64,000 nt of DNA from Occallatibacter riparius (GTDB lineage Bacteria; Acidobacteriota; Terriglobia; Terriglobales; Acidobacteriaceae), in assembly GCF_025264625.1 (NCBI RefSeq), contig NZ_CP093313.1, positions 5,270,001 through 5,334,000 on the forward strand, written 5' to 3'. Positions 7,575-15,954 of the stretch are shown here, piece by piece. Position numbers and translations under genes: made by a program. Every line of letters begins with the position of its first letter. Position 1 is the first letter of the stretch. The notes under the pieces were generated by a model. It was not told where the DNA came from. It saw only the letters and a list, made by a program, of their open reading frames with translations, and ran no database searches.

Positions 7575-9269
7575 TCAGGCGATCACTGAGATGTGTGCCC
7601 CTTGGCGTGAATAGAGAGGCGCTTCCGAAGTGGTGCGCGACGAAGTGGGAGTAGCCGCAATTGCGGCAGCAGATGAGGCGAACAGCGAAGCTCCGCCGCG
7701 CTGTGATTGCTGGTGCGGTTGCTGCTGCGGCGAGCCGCCGCTGGAGTTGTTGAGTGCGCTTTGCTGCTGGCCCTGGTCCGGTGAGGCAATCGCGACGGTA
7801 GAGGAGCGCCCGTGGTGTTCGGCCACGAAGGAATTCAATGAAGCCACATGCCCGCCGAGCGCCTGCGCTGCTTCGCCGGATCCTGGAACAATGGTGGCGT
7901 GCAGCGCGAATCCGCTGCCTTCGGCACGAACTCCAATCCAGCCGAGAGAGGGATCCAGGTATCCGGCTTCGGCGTGGTGTGTGCCGGCCTGCGACCACGT
8001 TGGTGCGGGCGCTGCGGTGCGGCGATCAAGAGCAGCAAAGGGGTCGCGCGCCGTGGATGCGGAAGATTGGGGTACAGCGCGTGGGCTGAGAACGCTCGCG
8101 TGTTCCGATCGCATCGTCGCGTCAACAGTCAGCGGACCAGGTGCGATTGACTGGTCTTGCAGATGCGTGGTGTAAGAAGCGTTTGTGGGCGTGGCGGCGG
8201 AGTGAGTCCCGGCTGCGACTTTGGTTGGCGCGATTTCAGTTGGCTTTGGTCGAGCGAAGCCGGCGTCTGCCGCACCAGCTGCAGAAGGCCGCTGCGATCG
8301 GGGCTCATGCTGCTGCGGTGTCGGAGTTGTGGAGTTGCGCTGTTCACGTTTCGATGCGGACGACGCGTCCTGTGTGAGTGCTGATTTTGAAGAGAGAGAT
8401 GGTGCAGCACCCAAAGAATGCTGGGCAGTACGATCCGCTTCAAGATGCGGAGATGGATGCGGCATGGAAGTATGGCCAGTGACTGAGGTGGAATGATCGG
8501 TGAGGGGCTGATCGGTTTCCGGATGGAGGTCGGCCGAAGCAATATGGGCGTCGGCTACGTTCATGGTTGCGGAGGTTGGCTCGCCCGATTGCGTTGGGAC
8601 GGCGATTTCGTGAAGCGATTCGCTGCCACCGGGAAGACCGGACGTGTTTGTGGGAAGAGAAGACAGGTGCGATGGCGTGTCGCCTGTAGCGTCTTCCGCA
8701 TCAGGAGGAACTTCTTCTTTGAGTTCAACCGCCGTAGTCGTCGTGATTTGTGAAATGGGGTTCGTGGCCGGAGACAGTAGCGCAGAGGCTTGCGCGTCAG
8801 AGACTGGGGTTGCCGCGGGAATCTGCGGAAGGAATGACAGGGGCGCGGAACTCGTCGTTTCGAGGGTCGTGATGGAGATGGAGAGAGCGGCGCTGTCCGC
8901 GGTCGAGGCGCGTTTCTCGGAGTTCGCCTTTCGCGGTTCGGTTAAGGCTCCGGTGGAGAGTGCTTCTGCGGATTTCGTTGCGTCTGGCCGAAGGGCTGTG
9001 CGGATGTGCTGAAGGCCGGCGTGTGAGCGGTTTCGATGCGCGGTTACCTGCTGAATCCGTACTGATAAACCTGTGCTCGGCAGACTGCACTCAACCGGAT
9101 CTCCGGTCACTGGAGATGCTGTTTTCAGAGCGTTCAAGATCTGCTGCAAGTTTTTGCGGAATCCGGCGGAATCTCCCGAAGCCCTTTCTCCCGTCAAAGC
9201 AGCATGACCTGTCAACTGCGCGATCGCGCCGGTTGCTGCTCCCAGATCGATGAGTGCCGTTGAAGTCAC
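7575..9269 (-). CDS. fliK: Flagellar hook-length control protein FliK
   Basis: This 564-residue Ser/Thr/Ala/Pro-rich protein has long low-complexity stretches. A more ordered C-terminal part at about residues 440-520 (LGWIGVRAEGSGFALHATIV, then GGHVASLNSFVAEHH) matches the Flg_hook/FliK C-terminal domain that switches export specificity from hook to filament. The extended disordered N-terminal region acts as a molecular ruler in known FliK proteins; this one is longer than the 405 residues of Salmonella FliK. A Gln/Gly-rich tail follows. Start taken as GTG at 9269, without a good ribosome site. It lies between fliJ and flgD, as in many flagellar operons. The assignment rests on position and the C-terminal domain. 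Confidence 0.8.
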   Translation of the reverse strand: MTSTALIDLGAATGAIAQLTGHAALTGERASGDSAGFRKNLQQILNALKTASPVTGDPVECSLPSTGLSVRIQQVTAHRNRSHAGLQHIRTALRPDATKSAEALSTGALTEPRKANSEKRASTADSAALSISITTLETTSSAPLSFLPQIPAATPVSDAQASALLSPATNPISQITTTTAVELKEEVPPDAEDATGDTPSHLSSLPTNTSGLPGGSESLHEIAVPTQSGEPTSATMNVADAHIASADLHPETDQPLTDHSTSVTGHTSMPHPSPHLEADRTAQHSLGAAPSLSSKSALTQDASSASKREQRNSTTPTPQQHEPRSQRPSAAGAADAGFARPKPTEIAPTKVAAGTHSAATPTNASYTTHLQDQSIAPGPLTVDATMRSEHASVLSPRAVPQSSASTARDPFAALDRRTAAPAPTWSQAGTHHAEAGYLDPSLGWIGVRAEGSGFALHATIVPGSGEAAQALGGHVASLNSFVAEHHGRSSTVAIASPDQGQQQSALNNSSGGSPQQQPHQQSQRGGASLFASSAAAIAATPTSSRTTSEAPLYSRQGAHISVIA

Positions 9270-9281
9270 GGCAATGGAAAG

Positions 9282-9298
9282 AGCAGATGGCGTGCCAA
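9282..9298 (-). promoter_or_regulatory. Sigma-54-type -24/-12 promoter candidate before fliK
   Basis: On the minus strand TTGGCACG, four bases, then CTGCT matches the sigma-54 consensus with the correct GG-to-GC spacing. The predicted transcription start would be about 3 bases before the GTG of fliK, leaving almost no leader, so either fliK starts further in or the match is fortuitous. A sigma-54 activator gene is in the same operon. Confidence 0.4.
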
Positions 9299-9326
9299 AC
9301 TTTCGTGGAGGGTGGTTAGAGAGTTG

Positions 9327-9851
9327 TTACAGATTGGACCTTAGTTCCTCTTCAGGAATCGAATCTGTTTCTTTGTGATTCTTGATCTCAAGTTTGTTTG
9401 CCGAACGGCGAGTACCGGTGTGCTGTTGCCGCCGCGCGGAGAACCACTCATCTACGGTTTGCTGGTTGCGACGCGCTGCCTCGGCGTGCTGGGCTTGTTC
9501 GGCCTCCTCAAGGACGGTTTCTACCTGCCGCCGCTCGACGCGCTTGGAGAGATACTCCTCGCGTGCAGTGTTGGCGCGCAGCATAGCCTGAGGGATGTGG
9601 GCATCGAGGATTTGCGCGCCGTGACGTGCCGACTCACATTCGACAAGGCCCGCTATGCGGTCGGCTGCGTCGCCGGAACGCACACTAAGGGCGACGCGTT
9701 GTCTGCCGCTGCGCTCGCTTTCTTGCGCGGCTCGAAGCGCGCCTTGAAGACGATGCAGTTCGGACAGAGCGGACTCAAGCGCCGTCTTGCGCTGCTCTTC
9801 CTCGAGCATGCGAATGTGCAACAGCCGGCGCATTGAGCCTGAGATGGCCAT
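9327..9851 (-). CDS. fliJ: Flagellar export chaperone FliJ
   Basis: This 174-residue protein is almost entirely charged coiled coil (LLHIRMLEEEQRKTALESAL, later RVERRQVETVLEEAEQAQHA), the hallmark of FliJ. In the family FliJ inserts into the FliI hexamer and couples ATP hydrolysis to export of rod, hook and filament subunits. Sequence conservation in FliJ is poor, so position directly after fliI (2-base gap) and the coiled-coil architecture carry the assignment. The last 30 residues are polar and likely disordered. Confidence 0.8.
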   Translation of the reverse strand: MAISGSMRRLLHIRMLEEEQRKTALESALSELHRLQGALRAAQESERSGRQRVALSVRSGDAADRIAGLVECESARHGAQILDAHIPQAMLRANTAREEYLSKRVERRQVETVLEEAEQAQHAEAARRNQQTVDEWFSARRQQHTGTRRSANKLEIKNHKETDSIPEEELRSNL

Positions 9852-9853
9852 GA

Positions 9854-11167
9854 TTACACCGTTGCGCAGAGGGCGGCAAGGCGTTCGATGGTGTTGCGCA
9901 GAGGAGCACTCTCATCAGCGTTCTGCATGAGGAAGGATCGCAGCGGTGCACGGGCACGAAGGGCGCGATCCAGTTCGGGATCGGCTCCCGGCTTGTAGGC
10001 GCCGATGCGTACCAGATCTTCAGAACGTGCGTAGACAGCCATGAGGCGACGCAACAGAGCGGCCTGGTCGCGATGCTCGGGCGAGGCGACCGCAGACATC
10101 AACCGGCTGATGGAGTCGAGCACCTGCACCGGGGGATACCAGCCTTCCGAAGCGAGCGCGCGCGATAATACGACATGTCCATCAAGCAGAGACCGCACTG
10201 CATCGACCAGCGGATCCTGCTGATCATCGCCTTCCATGAGGACGGAATAGAACGCAGTAATGGAGCCCGAGCGGAATTCACCGGCGCGCTCCACCAGGCG
10301 GGCAAGACGCGTGAAGACCGAGGGCGTGTATCCCTTGGCAGTGGGCGGCTCGCCCGCGGCCAGACCGATTTCGCGAGCGGCCATGGCGAAGCGCGTCAGC
10401 GAATCGAGGACGAGAAGAACATGCTTGCCCTGGGCGGCGAAGTATTCGGCCGCGGTGGTGGCGGCGAGCGCAGCGCGCATGCGCAGCAACGGCGATTGGT
10501 CGGATGTAGAGACGATGACGACCGAACGCGCGAGGCCTTCTTCGCCGAGTGAGTTCTCGAGGAACTCGCCGACCTCGCGGCCTCGCTCGCCGACTAGGCC
10601 CACGACGGTGATGTCCGCTTCCGTGTTGCGCGACATCATGCCGACGAGCGTGCTCTTCCCTACCCCCGAGCCGCCAAAGATGCCGATTCTCTGTCCGCGC
10701 CCGACGGTGAGCAGCGCGTCGAGAACCCGGATGCCGGTGCCAAGCGGTGTCCGGATGGGCACGCGATCGAGCGGCGGACGCACAAGGCCTTCGAGCGGCA
10801 GAAATGTTTGGGCATGGATTGGGGGGCCGGCATCGAGCGGTTCACCAAGCGCGTTCAAAACGCGGCCGGCGAGCCCCGGCCCCGCATTCAAGGCGGGATG
10901 ACGGCCGAGGGCGGTGATGGCATCGCCGTAGCGAATGCCTTCGCAGGATTCGACGGGCATCGATAACACATTCGAGCCGCGAAAACCAATGACTTCGCCG
11001 CCGTGCGTCCTGCCCATCTGGTCAATGATCTCGCAGCACTCGCCGACGGAAGCCAATGGGCCCGAGGACTCGATTGTTTGGCCAACCGACTCAAGCACGC
11101 GGCCGCGCCATCGCCATGACTGGCGCGAATCGAGCCGTGCGAAATAGCGTTCGAGCAGCTGGGTCAT
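9854..11167 (-). CDS. fliI: Flagellum-specific export ATPase FliI
   Basis: This 437-residue ATPase resembles the F1 beta subunit and energises flagellar type III export at the cytoplasmic face. Walker A is GIFGGSGVGKST; the GERGREVGEFLEN motif and the Walker B strand LLVLDSLTRFAMAAREI are present. Family-specific stretches such as TAKGYTPSVFTRLARLVERA follow. I placed the start at the ATG 11165-11167 because it overlaps the fliH stop as ATGA, a strong sign of translational coupling. A longer frame to 11299 would run through fliH and has no family similarity. The length agrees with FliI (about 440-460). Confidence 0.97.
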   Translation of the reverse strand: MTQLLERYFARLDSRQSWRWRGRVLESVGQTIESSGPLASVGECCEIIDQMGRTHGGEVIGFRGSNVLSMPVESCEGIRYGDAITALGRHPALNAGPGLAGRVLNALGEPLDAGPPIHAQTFLPLEGLVRPPLDRVPIRTPLGTGIRVLDALLTVGRGQRIGIFGGSGVGKSTLVGMMSRNTEADITVVGLVGERGREVGEFLENSLGEEGLARSVVIVSTSDQSPLLRMRAALAATTAAEYFAAQGKHVLLVLDSLTRFAMAAREIGLAAGEPPTAKGYTPSVFTRLARLVERAGEFRSGSITAFYSVLMEGDDQQDPLVDAVRSLLDGHVVLSRALASEGWYPPVQVLDSISRLMSAVASPEHRDQAALLRRLMAVYARSEDLVRIGAYKPGADPELDRALRARAPLRSFLMQNADESAPLRNTIERLAALCATV

Positions 11168-11922
11168 AGCGGCGACACCATTAGCTCTGAATCGCTGTGG
11201 ATGGTCCCGGAGTTGCGATCGAGCAGGCTGCGCTCGATTTCTGTCATCTGCACGCGGACTCCGAGGTCCGCCGATCCGAGTTCGGTTTCCATCAGGCACT
11301 CGCCGGTGCGCAAGTCTTCTGCGGCGATGACTTCGGGCTTCGTGTCGCGGTTAGGAAGAAGAGTCATGGCTTCGATCCATAATTCTGCGTCGGATGCGGG
11401 AACGCGCAACCGCACTTTGGTGGAGGTCGTGAGCTGGCCAAGGGCAACACGCACCGCTCCCAGCAGGAACAGCGGATCCATCTGGGCCTCGCGCCGCAGA
11501 ATGCGTCCGGCAATGGCGAGCGCCAGCCGAACGGCTTCCTGTTCAAGGCGTTCGTAGTAGCGGGCGCGCTCAGAGGCGAAAGTCTCCGTCATGCTTTCGA
11601 CTGCGGTGGCGATTGTGCGAAGCTGTTCCGCATGAGCGGCCTGCTGGGCCTCGCGCGCGGCGCCGAGGCTGTCCTCACGACCGCGCGCGTATCCAGATTC
11701 GTAACTGCGGCGTGTCTCTTCAGCGATGCGGGCGCCGAATTGTTCATTGAGAAGCGTGGCGTCTGAGTGGCTCCCCTCTTTTTCGCTGAAGACGGGCTTG
11801 CCTTCGGCATCCACTTCAAGCAACGGCCAATCCTCGCACGATTCGGCGAGGGGGGTAGGCGCGGGCGCGGCGCCGGCATAGCCGTAGGGCTCGACGTGGA
11901 GCAGCGGTGCGAGTTGATTCAT
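11164..11922 (-). CDS. fliH: Flagellar assembly protein FliH
   Basis: FliH is the peripheral stalk and regulator of FliI. The 252-residue sequence has a central, Ala/Glu/Gln-rich coiled coil (about residues 70-130) including a GxxxG-like stretch (YESGYARGREDSLGAAREA). A C-terminal domain follows (RLALAIAGRILRREAQMDPL, then LRVPASDAELWIEAM) typical of FliH/YscL/V-ATPase E subunits. The N-terminal 50 residues are variable and would bind the C-ring. The GCGGAGG ribosome site is well placed. Start codon 11 bases after fliG, stop overlapping fliI. Confidence 0.92.
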   Translation of the reverse strand: MNQLAPLLHVEPYGYAGAAPAPTPLAESCEDWPLLEVDAEGKPVFSEKEGSHSDATLLNEQFGARIAEETRRSYESGYARGREDSLGAAREAQQAAHAEQLRTIATAVESMTETFASERARYYERLEQEAVRLALAIAGRILRREAQMDPLFLLGAVRVALGQLTTSTKVRLRVPASDAELWIEAMTLLPNRDTKPEVIAAEDLRTGECLMETELGSADLGVRVQMTEIERSLLDRNSGTIHSDSELMVSPL

Positions 11923-11933
11923 GCGGCCTCCGC

Positions 11934-12989
11934 TCAGGCAAGCATCTCGTCGCCGGTTTCAAGCTTGAGGATGACTTTGCCTTCCGCTTCGAGACGGCGC
12001 GCGAGATTGAGAATCTCCTGCTGGGCCTGCGTGACTTCGCGCGCGCGGACAGGTCCGAGCACCTCCATGTCTTCTTTCAACATCTCAACGGCGCGGGAGC
12101 TCATCGACTTGAAGATGGTGGCGCGTAGTTCTTCGTTTGCGCCGCGAAGGGCGAGCGCAAGCTGCCGTTTGTCGACTCCGCTGACGATCTCGCGGATACT
12201 GGCGGCGGGCACGGTCACCAGGTCCTCGAAGGTGAACATGAGATTGCGGATGTTCAATGCGAGTTCGGGATCGCTGTCTTCGACGACTTCGAGAATGTGT
12301 TTGGCTTCGTCGGCGTTCAGGCGGTTGAGCAGGTCGGCCACCGCCTTGAAGCCGGAGTAGTTCTGCCGCTGCGTGTCGCCCATGCTCTCAAGGCGGCGAT
12401 GCAGGCTGTGCGCAACCTTCTGCGCCATCTCCGGCGAGAACTGCCGCATTTCGGCCAGGCGCTGCAGGCTTACGACCTTGTGTTCTTCGCTGAGATTGTC
12501 GACAACTTGCGAAGCACGGCGGGGATCAAGATGAGCAAGAACGAGCGCGATGGTCTGGGGATGCTCCGCGTCAAGCAGCTTGCCGAGTTGCTGCGGATCG
12601 GTGCGCTGCAGCTTGGCAAGGTTGCCCTGCGCGGCTTCCTGCGAGCGCCGTACCATGGTCATCAGATCCTCCGCCCGCTCTTTTCCGAAGGTCTCCATCA
12701 GGAGGCGATTGGCGTAATCGAGACCGCCATGCACGAGAAAGCTCTGCGTTTCGAGAACGTCCCAGAACTCCTCGATGACCTGCGCGGACAACTCGGGGCT
12801 CACGGTGCGGATCTCGGCGAGCTCCTCGGTGAGCAACTGCACATCGGATTCATTGAGCGTACGAAGGATTTCCTTCGCCGTTTCCTCACCCAGGGCAACC
12901 AGTAGAATGGCTGCTTTGCGCAGCCCGGTCATTGAGGACCGCCGCTGTACTCCTCCGTTTTGGCCCGCCATATCCGCCAAGACATGCAC
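11934..12989 (-). CDS. fliG: Flagellar motor switch protein FliG
   Basis: FliG sits on the MS ring and transmits torque from the stator. The N-terminal domain begins MTGLRKAAILLVALGEETAK. The middle domain contains the invariant EHPQTIALVLAHLDPRRASQ. The C-terminal torque helix region reads SMSSRAVEMLKEDMEVLGPV followed by RAREVTQAQQ, with the charged residues that contact the stator. Length 351 from the GTG at 12989. The in-frame ATGs at 12971 and 12932 are also possible starts; the last begins exactly at the family's conserved block. It lies directly after fliF, with which it forms a functional unit. Confidence 0.97.
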   Translation of the reverse strand: MHVLADMAGQNGGVQRRSSMTGLRKAAILLVALGEETAKEILRTLNESDVQLLTEELAEIRTVSPELSAQVIEEFWDVLETQSFLVHGGLDYANRLLMETFGKERAEDLMTMVRRSQEAAQGNLAKLQRTDPQQLGKLLDAEHPQTIALVLAHLDPRRASQVVDNLSEEHKVVSLQRLAEMRQFSPEMAQKVAHSLHRRLESMGDTQRQNYSGFKAVADLLNRLNADEAKHILEVVEDSDPELALNIRNLMFTFEDLVTVPAASIREIVSGVDKRQLALALRGANEELRATIFKSMSSRAVEMLKEDMEVLGPVRAREVTQAQQEILNLARRLEAEGKVILKLETGDEMLA

Positions 12990-13023
12990 CTCATGCGCGA
13001 AGATTTTCCGCGCACTATTTCAG

Positions 13024-14667
13024 TTAATCGGAATGAATCCAACTCTGCAGCAGACGCGAGCTCTGCGCCGGCTGTTTCTTCACTGCTCCTGCAACCTGGT
13101 CGAGAAGTTCCTGCACCCGCTGCCGTTCAGGGTCAAGGAGCGCCTGCTCGGGCGTCGCAAGCACCGCCTGCGAGGATGCCTGTGCAGCCAACTCGGGAGT
13201 CTTCTCAGGTTTGACCTTCTTGTCTTCCTTTACGGTGGCTCTTCTCATGGCGGGGCGCAGGCCGAAGGTGACGAGCACCAGCAAGCCGATTACCAGAGCT
13301 ACACATTTGATCAGCACCGGCGAGGATTCCGCCTGCTGCAGCGCACGGGTTACGGGCGATATTGGTTCGGGCGAGCGATTGTCATCGAAGGCAAGGTCCT
13401 GCACCGTCAACATGTCGCCGCGCTGCTGATCGAATCCCACCGCGGCCTGTGCCAGCGCGGTCAGATTGCGAATCTCGTCTGCGGAGCGTGGCTGCCACAA
13501 GGCCGGCTTGTTCTTCGACTGGACCTGCACCAGTCGGTCGTTGACGACGATGGCGGCCGTCATGCGGCGAACGCGCCCCGGCGCCTCGCTGGTGTGGCGC
13601 ACGGATTTCGATGCGCCGTAGGTGCTGGACTCGCTTTTCGCCGACTGCGGTGGCGTGGATTCGTGAGGATAGACCGGCAGTGTCTGCGAGTTCGGCGCAT
13701 TGGAGGCCGTGCCCGGAACGCCCGCCGCGACCGGCTGCGGGCCCGAGGTCTGCTCGGTGCGCTGCATCGAGAGCGTCACGGTCTGATCCGGTTTGTAAAC
13801 TTCGTCAGTCTGCTCGGCGGCGGTGGGATCGTAGTCAAGCGTGACGGAGGCACGCACGTTGCCGGTGCCGGTGACAGGTTCGAGCGTTGCGATCAGCTTC
13901 TCTTCGAGAGCCTGTTCGGCGCTGAGGCGCAGAGCATCAGGAGTCTTGGGCCCGAGAGGAAGATGGCCTGCTGCATCAACCAGCACAACGCGATCGGACG
14001 TGAGGCCGTCGACGGCAGAGGCTACGAGGTTGCGGATGGACTCGGGCTCGCCGTCGGCGAGGCTGCGATGGCGGAGCTTGAGGACTACCGAGGCCTTGGC
14101 TGGCCGCTCCTGCTCGCGAAAGAGCGAATCGTGCGCCATGACCAGGTGGACGCGGGCAGACTCGACGTCAGCGAGGGACGCTACGGTGTGCTCGAGTTCG
14201 CCCTCAAGAGCGCGCTGGTAGTTCACCTGTTCATCGAACTCCGAGCCGACCCAGTTGGGCTTGTCGAAGAGCTCGAAGCCCATGCGTCCGCTCTTCACAC
14301 CGCCCTTCGCCGAGGTTGCCAGGCGCGCCTTGTCAAGCTGTGCCGCGGGCACACGGACGATGCCGCCGGTCTCTGCGACTTCAAAGGTGATCTGAGCGGC
14401 GGTGAGTTCCTGGACAATCTGACGCGCATCTTCGGAGTCGAGGTCGGCGTAGAGGACGCGCCAGTCGGTGCGAAGCGCATACCAGCTGAGAAAGCCGAGA
14501 AACGCGGCTGCAAGGGTGAGCGAAATGACGGCCCAGATCCGCTGCTTTGGCTGCATGCCCGCCCACGCAATCCGGCTGCGCGTCCAGATGGCGCCGAGTC
14601 CCGCTCCCAGCGGGACATTGCCGGGAATTGCCGGCGCGCTCTTCTGCAGCTGTGTCTCCGTTGCCAT
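13024..14667 (-). CDS. fliF: Flagellar MS-ring protein FliF
   Basis: This 547-residue inner-membrane ring protein has its first membrane helix at about residues 42-63 (IWAVISLTLAAAFLGFLSWY). The YscJ/FliF ring-building motif follows at about 70-210 (DWRVLYADLDSEDARQIVQE, later ERPAKASVVLKLR), then the C-terminal FliF domain, a second membrane helix at about 440-460 and a cytoplasmic tail that binds FliG. The tail ends LLQSWIHSD. FliF is the foundation of the basal body and houses the export gate. A GCGGGAAG ribosome site lies 2 bases before the ATG. A 67-base gap separates it from fliE. Confidence 0.97.
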   Translation of the reverse strand: MATETQLQKSAPAIPGNVPLGAGLGAIWTRSRIAWAGMQPKQRIWAVISLTLAAAFLGFLSWYALRTDWRVLYADLDSEDARQIVQELTAAQITFEVAETGGIVRVPAAQLDKARLATSAKGGVKSGRMGFELFDKPNWVGSEFDEQVNYQRALEGELEHTVASLADVESARVHLVMAHDSLFREQERPAKASVVLKLRHRSLADGEPESIRNLVASAVDGLTSDRVVLVDAAGHLPLGPKTPDALRLSAEQALEEKLIATLEPVTGTGNVRASVTLDYDPTAAEQTDEVYKPDQTVTLSMQRTEQTSGPQPVAAGVPGTASNAPNSQTLPVYPHESTPPQSAKSESSTYGASKSVRHTSEAPGRVRRMTAAIVVNDRLVQVQSKNKPALWQPRSADEIRNLTALAQAAVGFDQQRGDMLTVQDLAFDDNRSPEPISPVTRALQQAESSPVLIKCVALVIGLLVLVTFGLRPAMRRATVKEDKKVKPEKTPELAAQASSQAVLATPEQALLDPERQRVQELLDQVAGAVKKQPAQSSRLLQSWIHSD

Positions 14668-14734
14668 GCTTCCCGCGTCCTGCCTGCTCTCTTCCGTTGT
14701 CGACGTCTGTGCGCGATGGATCTATTCGCACACT

Positions 14735-15052
14735 TCAGAACTGCATGCTCATTACCTGCTGATAGGCCTGTACGGCCTTGTTGCGCACTGCCAGCGCAAG
14801 CTCGAACGCCATGCTCGCCTTTTCAGTGGCAATCATCGCCGTGTGCACATCGACGCCGGTGCCGGTCATCAAGCCCGTGACCGCTGCCTGCGCCTGCGCC
14901 TGCAGCGAATCGACCTCGCCGACTGCATCCCGCATGAGATTCGAGAAGGGCGCGGCGCTTTCGGCAGCCGGAGTTGACGGCGCAATTGAATTCGCGATTG
15001 GCGTGGCCGAGCTCGATGCCAGATTCGAAATTGCCTGGATACCTGTCGCCAT
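14735..15052 (-). CDS. fliE: Flagellar hook-basal body junction protein FliE
   Basis: This 105-residue protein links the MS ring to the rod. The conserved FliE block runs from about residue 35: FSNLMRDAVGEVDSLQAQAQ, then TGTGVDVHTAMIATEKASMA and FELALAVRNKAVQAYQQVMS. The last motif is diagnostic. The first 30 residues are Ala/Ser-rich, as is common. It lies between flgC and fliF in the classic flgBC-fliEFG order. AAAGAG serves as a modest ribosome site. Confidence 0.96.
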   Translation of the reverse strand: MATGIQAISNLASSSATPIANSIAPSTPAAESAAPFSNLMRDAVGEVDSLQAQAQAAVTGLMTGTGVDVHTAMIATEKASMAFELALAVRNKAVQAYQQVMSMQF

Positions 15053-15074
15053 AATTCAGCTCTTTATCTGCGTG

Positions 15075-15560
15075 TCAGCCCTTCGCAATGTCAAGAGCCG
15101 CAGTGATCATGCCCTTCTCCGCCTGCACAGCCGATCCGTTCAGACCGTATGCACGGGTCGCGCTCATCAGATCGACCATCTCTGTGAGCGGATTAATGTC
15201 TGGATACGCGACATAGCCATCGGGCCCTGCATCGGGATGGCCGGGATCGTAGCGCTTCAACGGCGATGCAGGATCCTGCACCACGCCCGCGATGTGCACG
15301 CCGCCCGCTGCCTTGTTCGGCGCGGTGCCCAACGGAAGCAGGTTGGAGGCGACCGAGCCGCTCGTGCTGTTGCCGAGAACGTCGGCAAAGGACGTCGCCT
15401 TCGCATTGGCTTCAAAGACCACATGCTGGCGACGGTAAGGTCCGCCCGATTCGGTGCGCGTGGTTTCGGCGTTCGCCATGTTGGCTGCGACGACCTCAGC
15501 GCGTACGCGCTCGGCCTGCATCGCGCTGCCTGAGGCTTCCATCAATCCGAACAGGTTCAT
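15075..15560 (-). CDS. flgC: Flagellar proximal rod protein FlgC
   Basis: FlgC builds the proximal rod. The N-terminal segment (LMEASGSAMQAERVRAEVVA then ANMANAETTRT) and the C-terminal segment (YVAYPDINPLTEMVDLMSAT then RAYGLNGSAVQAEKGMITAA) are strongly conserved. The latter includes the family's VAYPxxxxxxEMVDLM pattern. At 161 residues it is slightly longer than the usual 135-150. The ATG follows a good GGAGG site. It lies 22 bases after flgB. Confidence 0.97.
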   Translation of the reverse strand: MNLFGLMEASGSAMQAERVRAEVVAANMANAETTRTESGGPYRRQHVVFEANAKATSFADVLGNSTSGSVASNLLPLGTAPNKAAGGVHIAGVVQDPASPLKRYDPGHPDAGPDGYVAYPDINPLTEMVDLMSATRAYGLNGSAVQAEKGMITAALDIAKG

Positions 15561-15582
15561 CTAATCCTCCCGTGCCTCAGGT

Positions 15583-15954
15583 TCACTTGCCGTTATCCGC
15601 GTGGATCGCGTCCATGGTCATCTGGTACTGCTGCTTGAGCAGGGTGATGCCGGTGCGATAGCGTAACTGCGCTTCGGCGAGATTGAGGCTTTCGCGATCC
15701 ATTGAAACGTTGTTGCCATCCGGGCGCGCGACAAGGCCGTCCTCAAGCCCGGCCTGTGCGGGGGCAGCTGCTGTGGGCCCATCGCCGAGCATGCGGCGCA
15801 TCTCGGCTTCAAAGTCGATGCCCATGGCGCGGTAGCCGGGCGTATCGACATTCGCCATGTTCTGCGCGGTCAGCTTGGCCTGGGTCGTCGCCACATCGAG
15901 GTAGCGGGTCAACTGATCGCTCATGATGCTTTCGATATGCATGGATTGCCTCAA
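15583..15954 (-). CDS. flgB: Flagellar proximal rod protein FlgB
   Basis: FlgB is a proximal rod subunit. Residues around 30-50 read QNMANVDTPGYRAMGIDFEA, the conserved rod-protein signature. The C-terminal segment (ESLNLAEAQLRYRTGITLLK) is the matching helix. The TTG at 15954 overlaps the stop of the upstream sigma-54 activator, while the ATG at 15942 gives 119 residues and looks more natural. FlgB begins the structural part of the operon and is co-transcribed with the regulator genes upstream. Confidence 0.95.
   Translation of the reverse strand: MRQSMHIESIMSDQLTRYLDVATTQAKLTAQNMANVDTPGYRAMGIDFEAEMRRMLGDGPTAAAPAQAGLEDGLVARPDGNNVSMDRESLNLAEAQLRYRTGITLLKQQYQMTMDAIHADNGK

Noticed and set aside
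7534..7998. N-terminal extension of flgD
   Set aside because: It crosses fliK, is Arg-rich, and the ATG at 7533 has a proper ribosome site.
11168..11299. N-terminal extension of fliI
   Set aside because: The ATGA overlap with the fliH stop marks the start at 11167.
12775..14880. 701-codon open frame on the plus strand
   Set aside because: It lies opposite fliG, fliF and fliE, which are certain; its composition is shadow-like.
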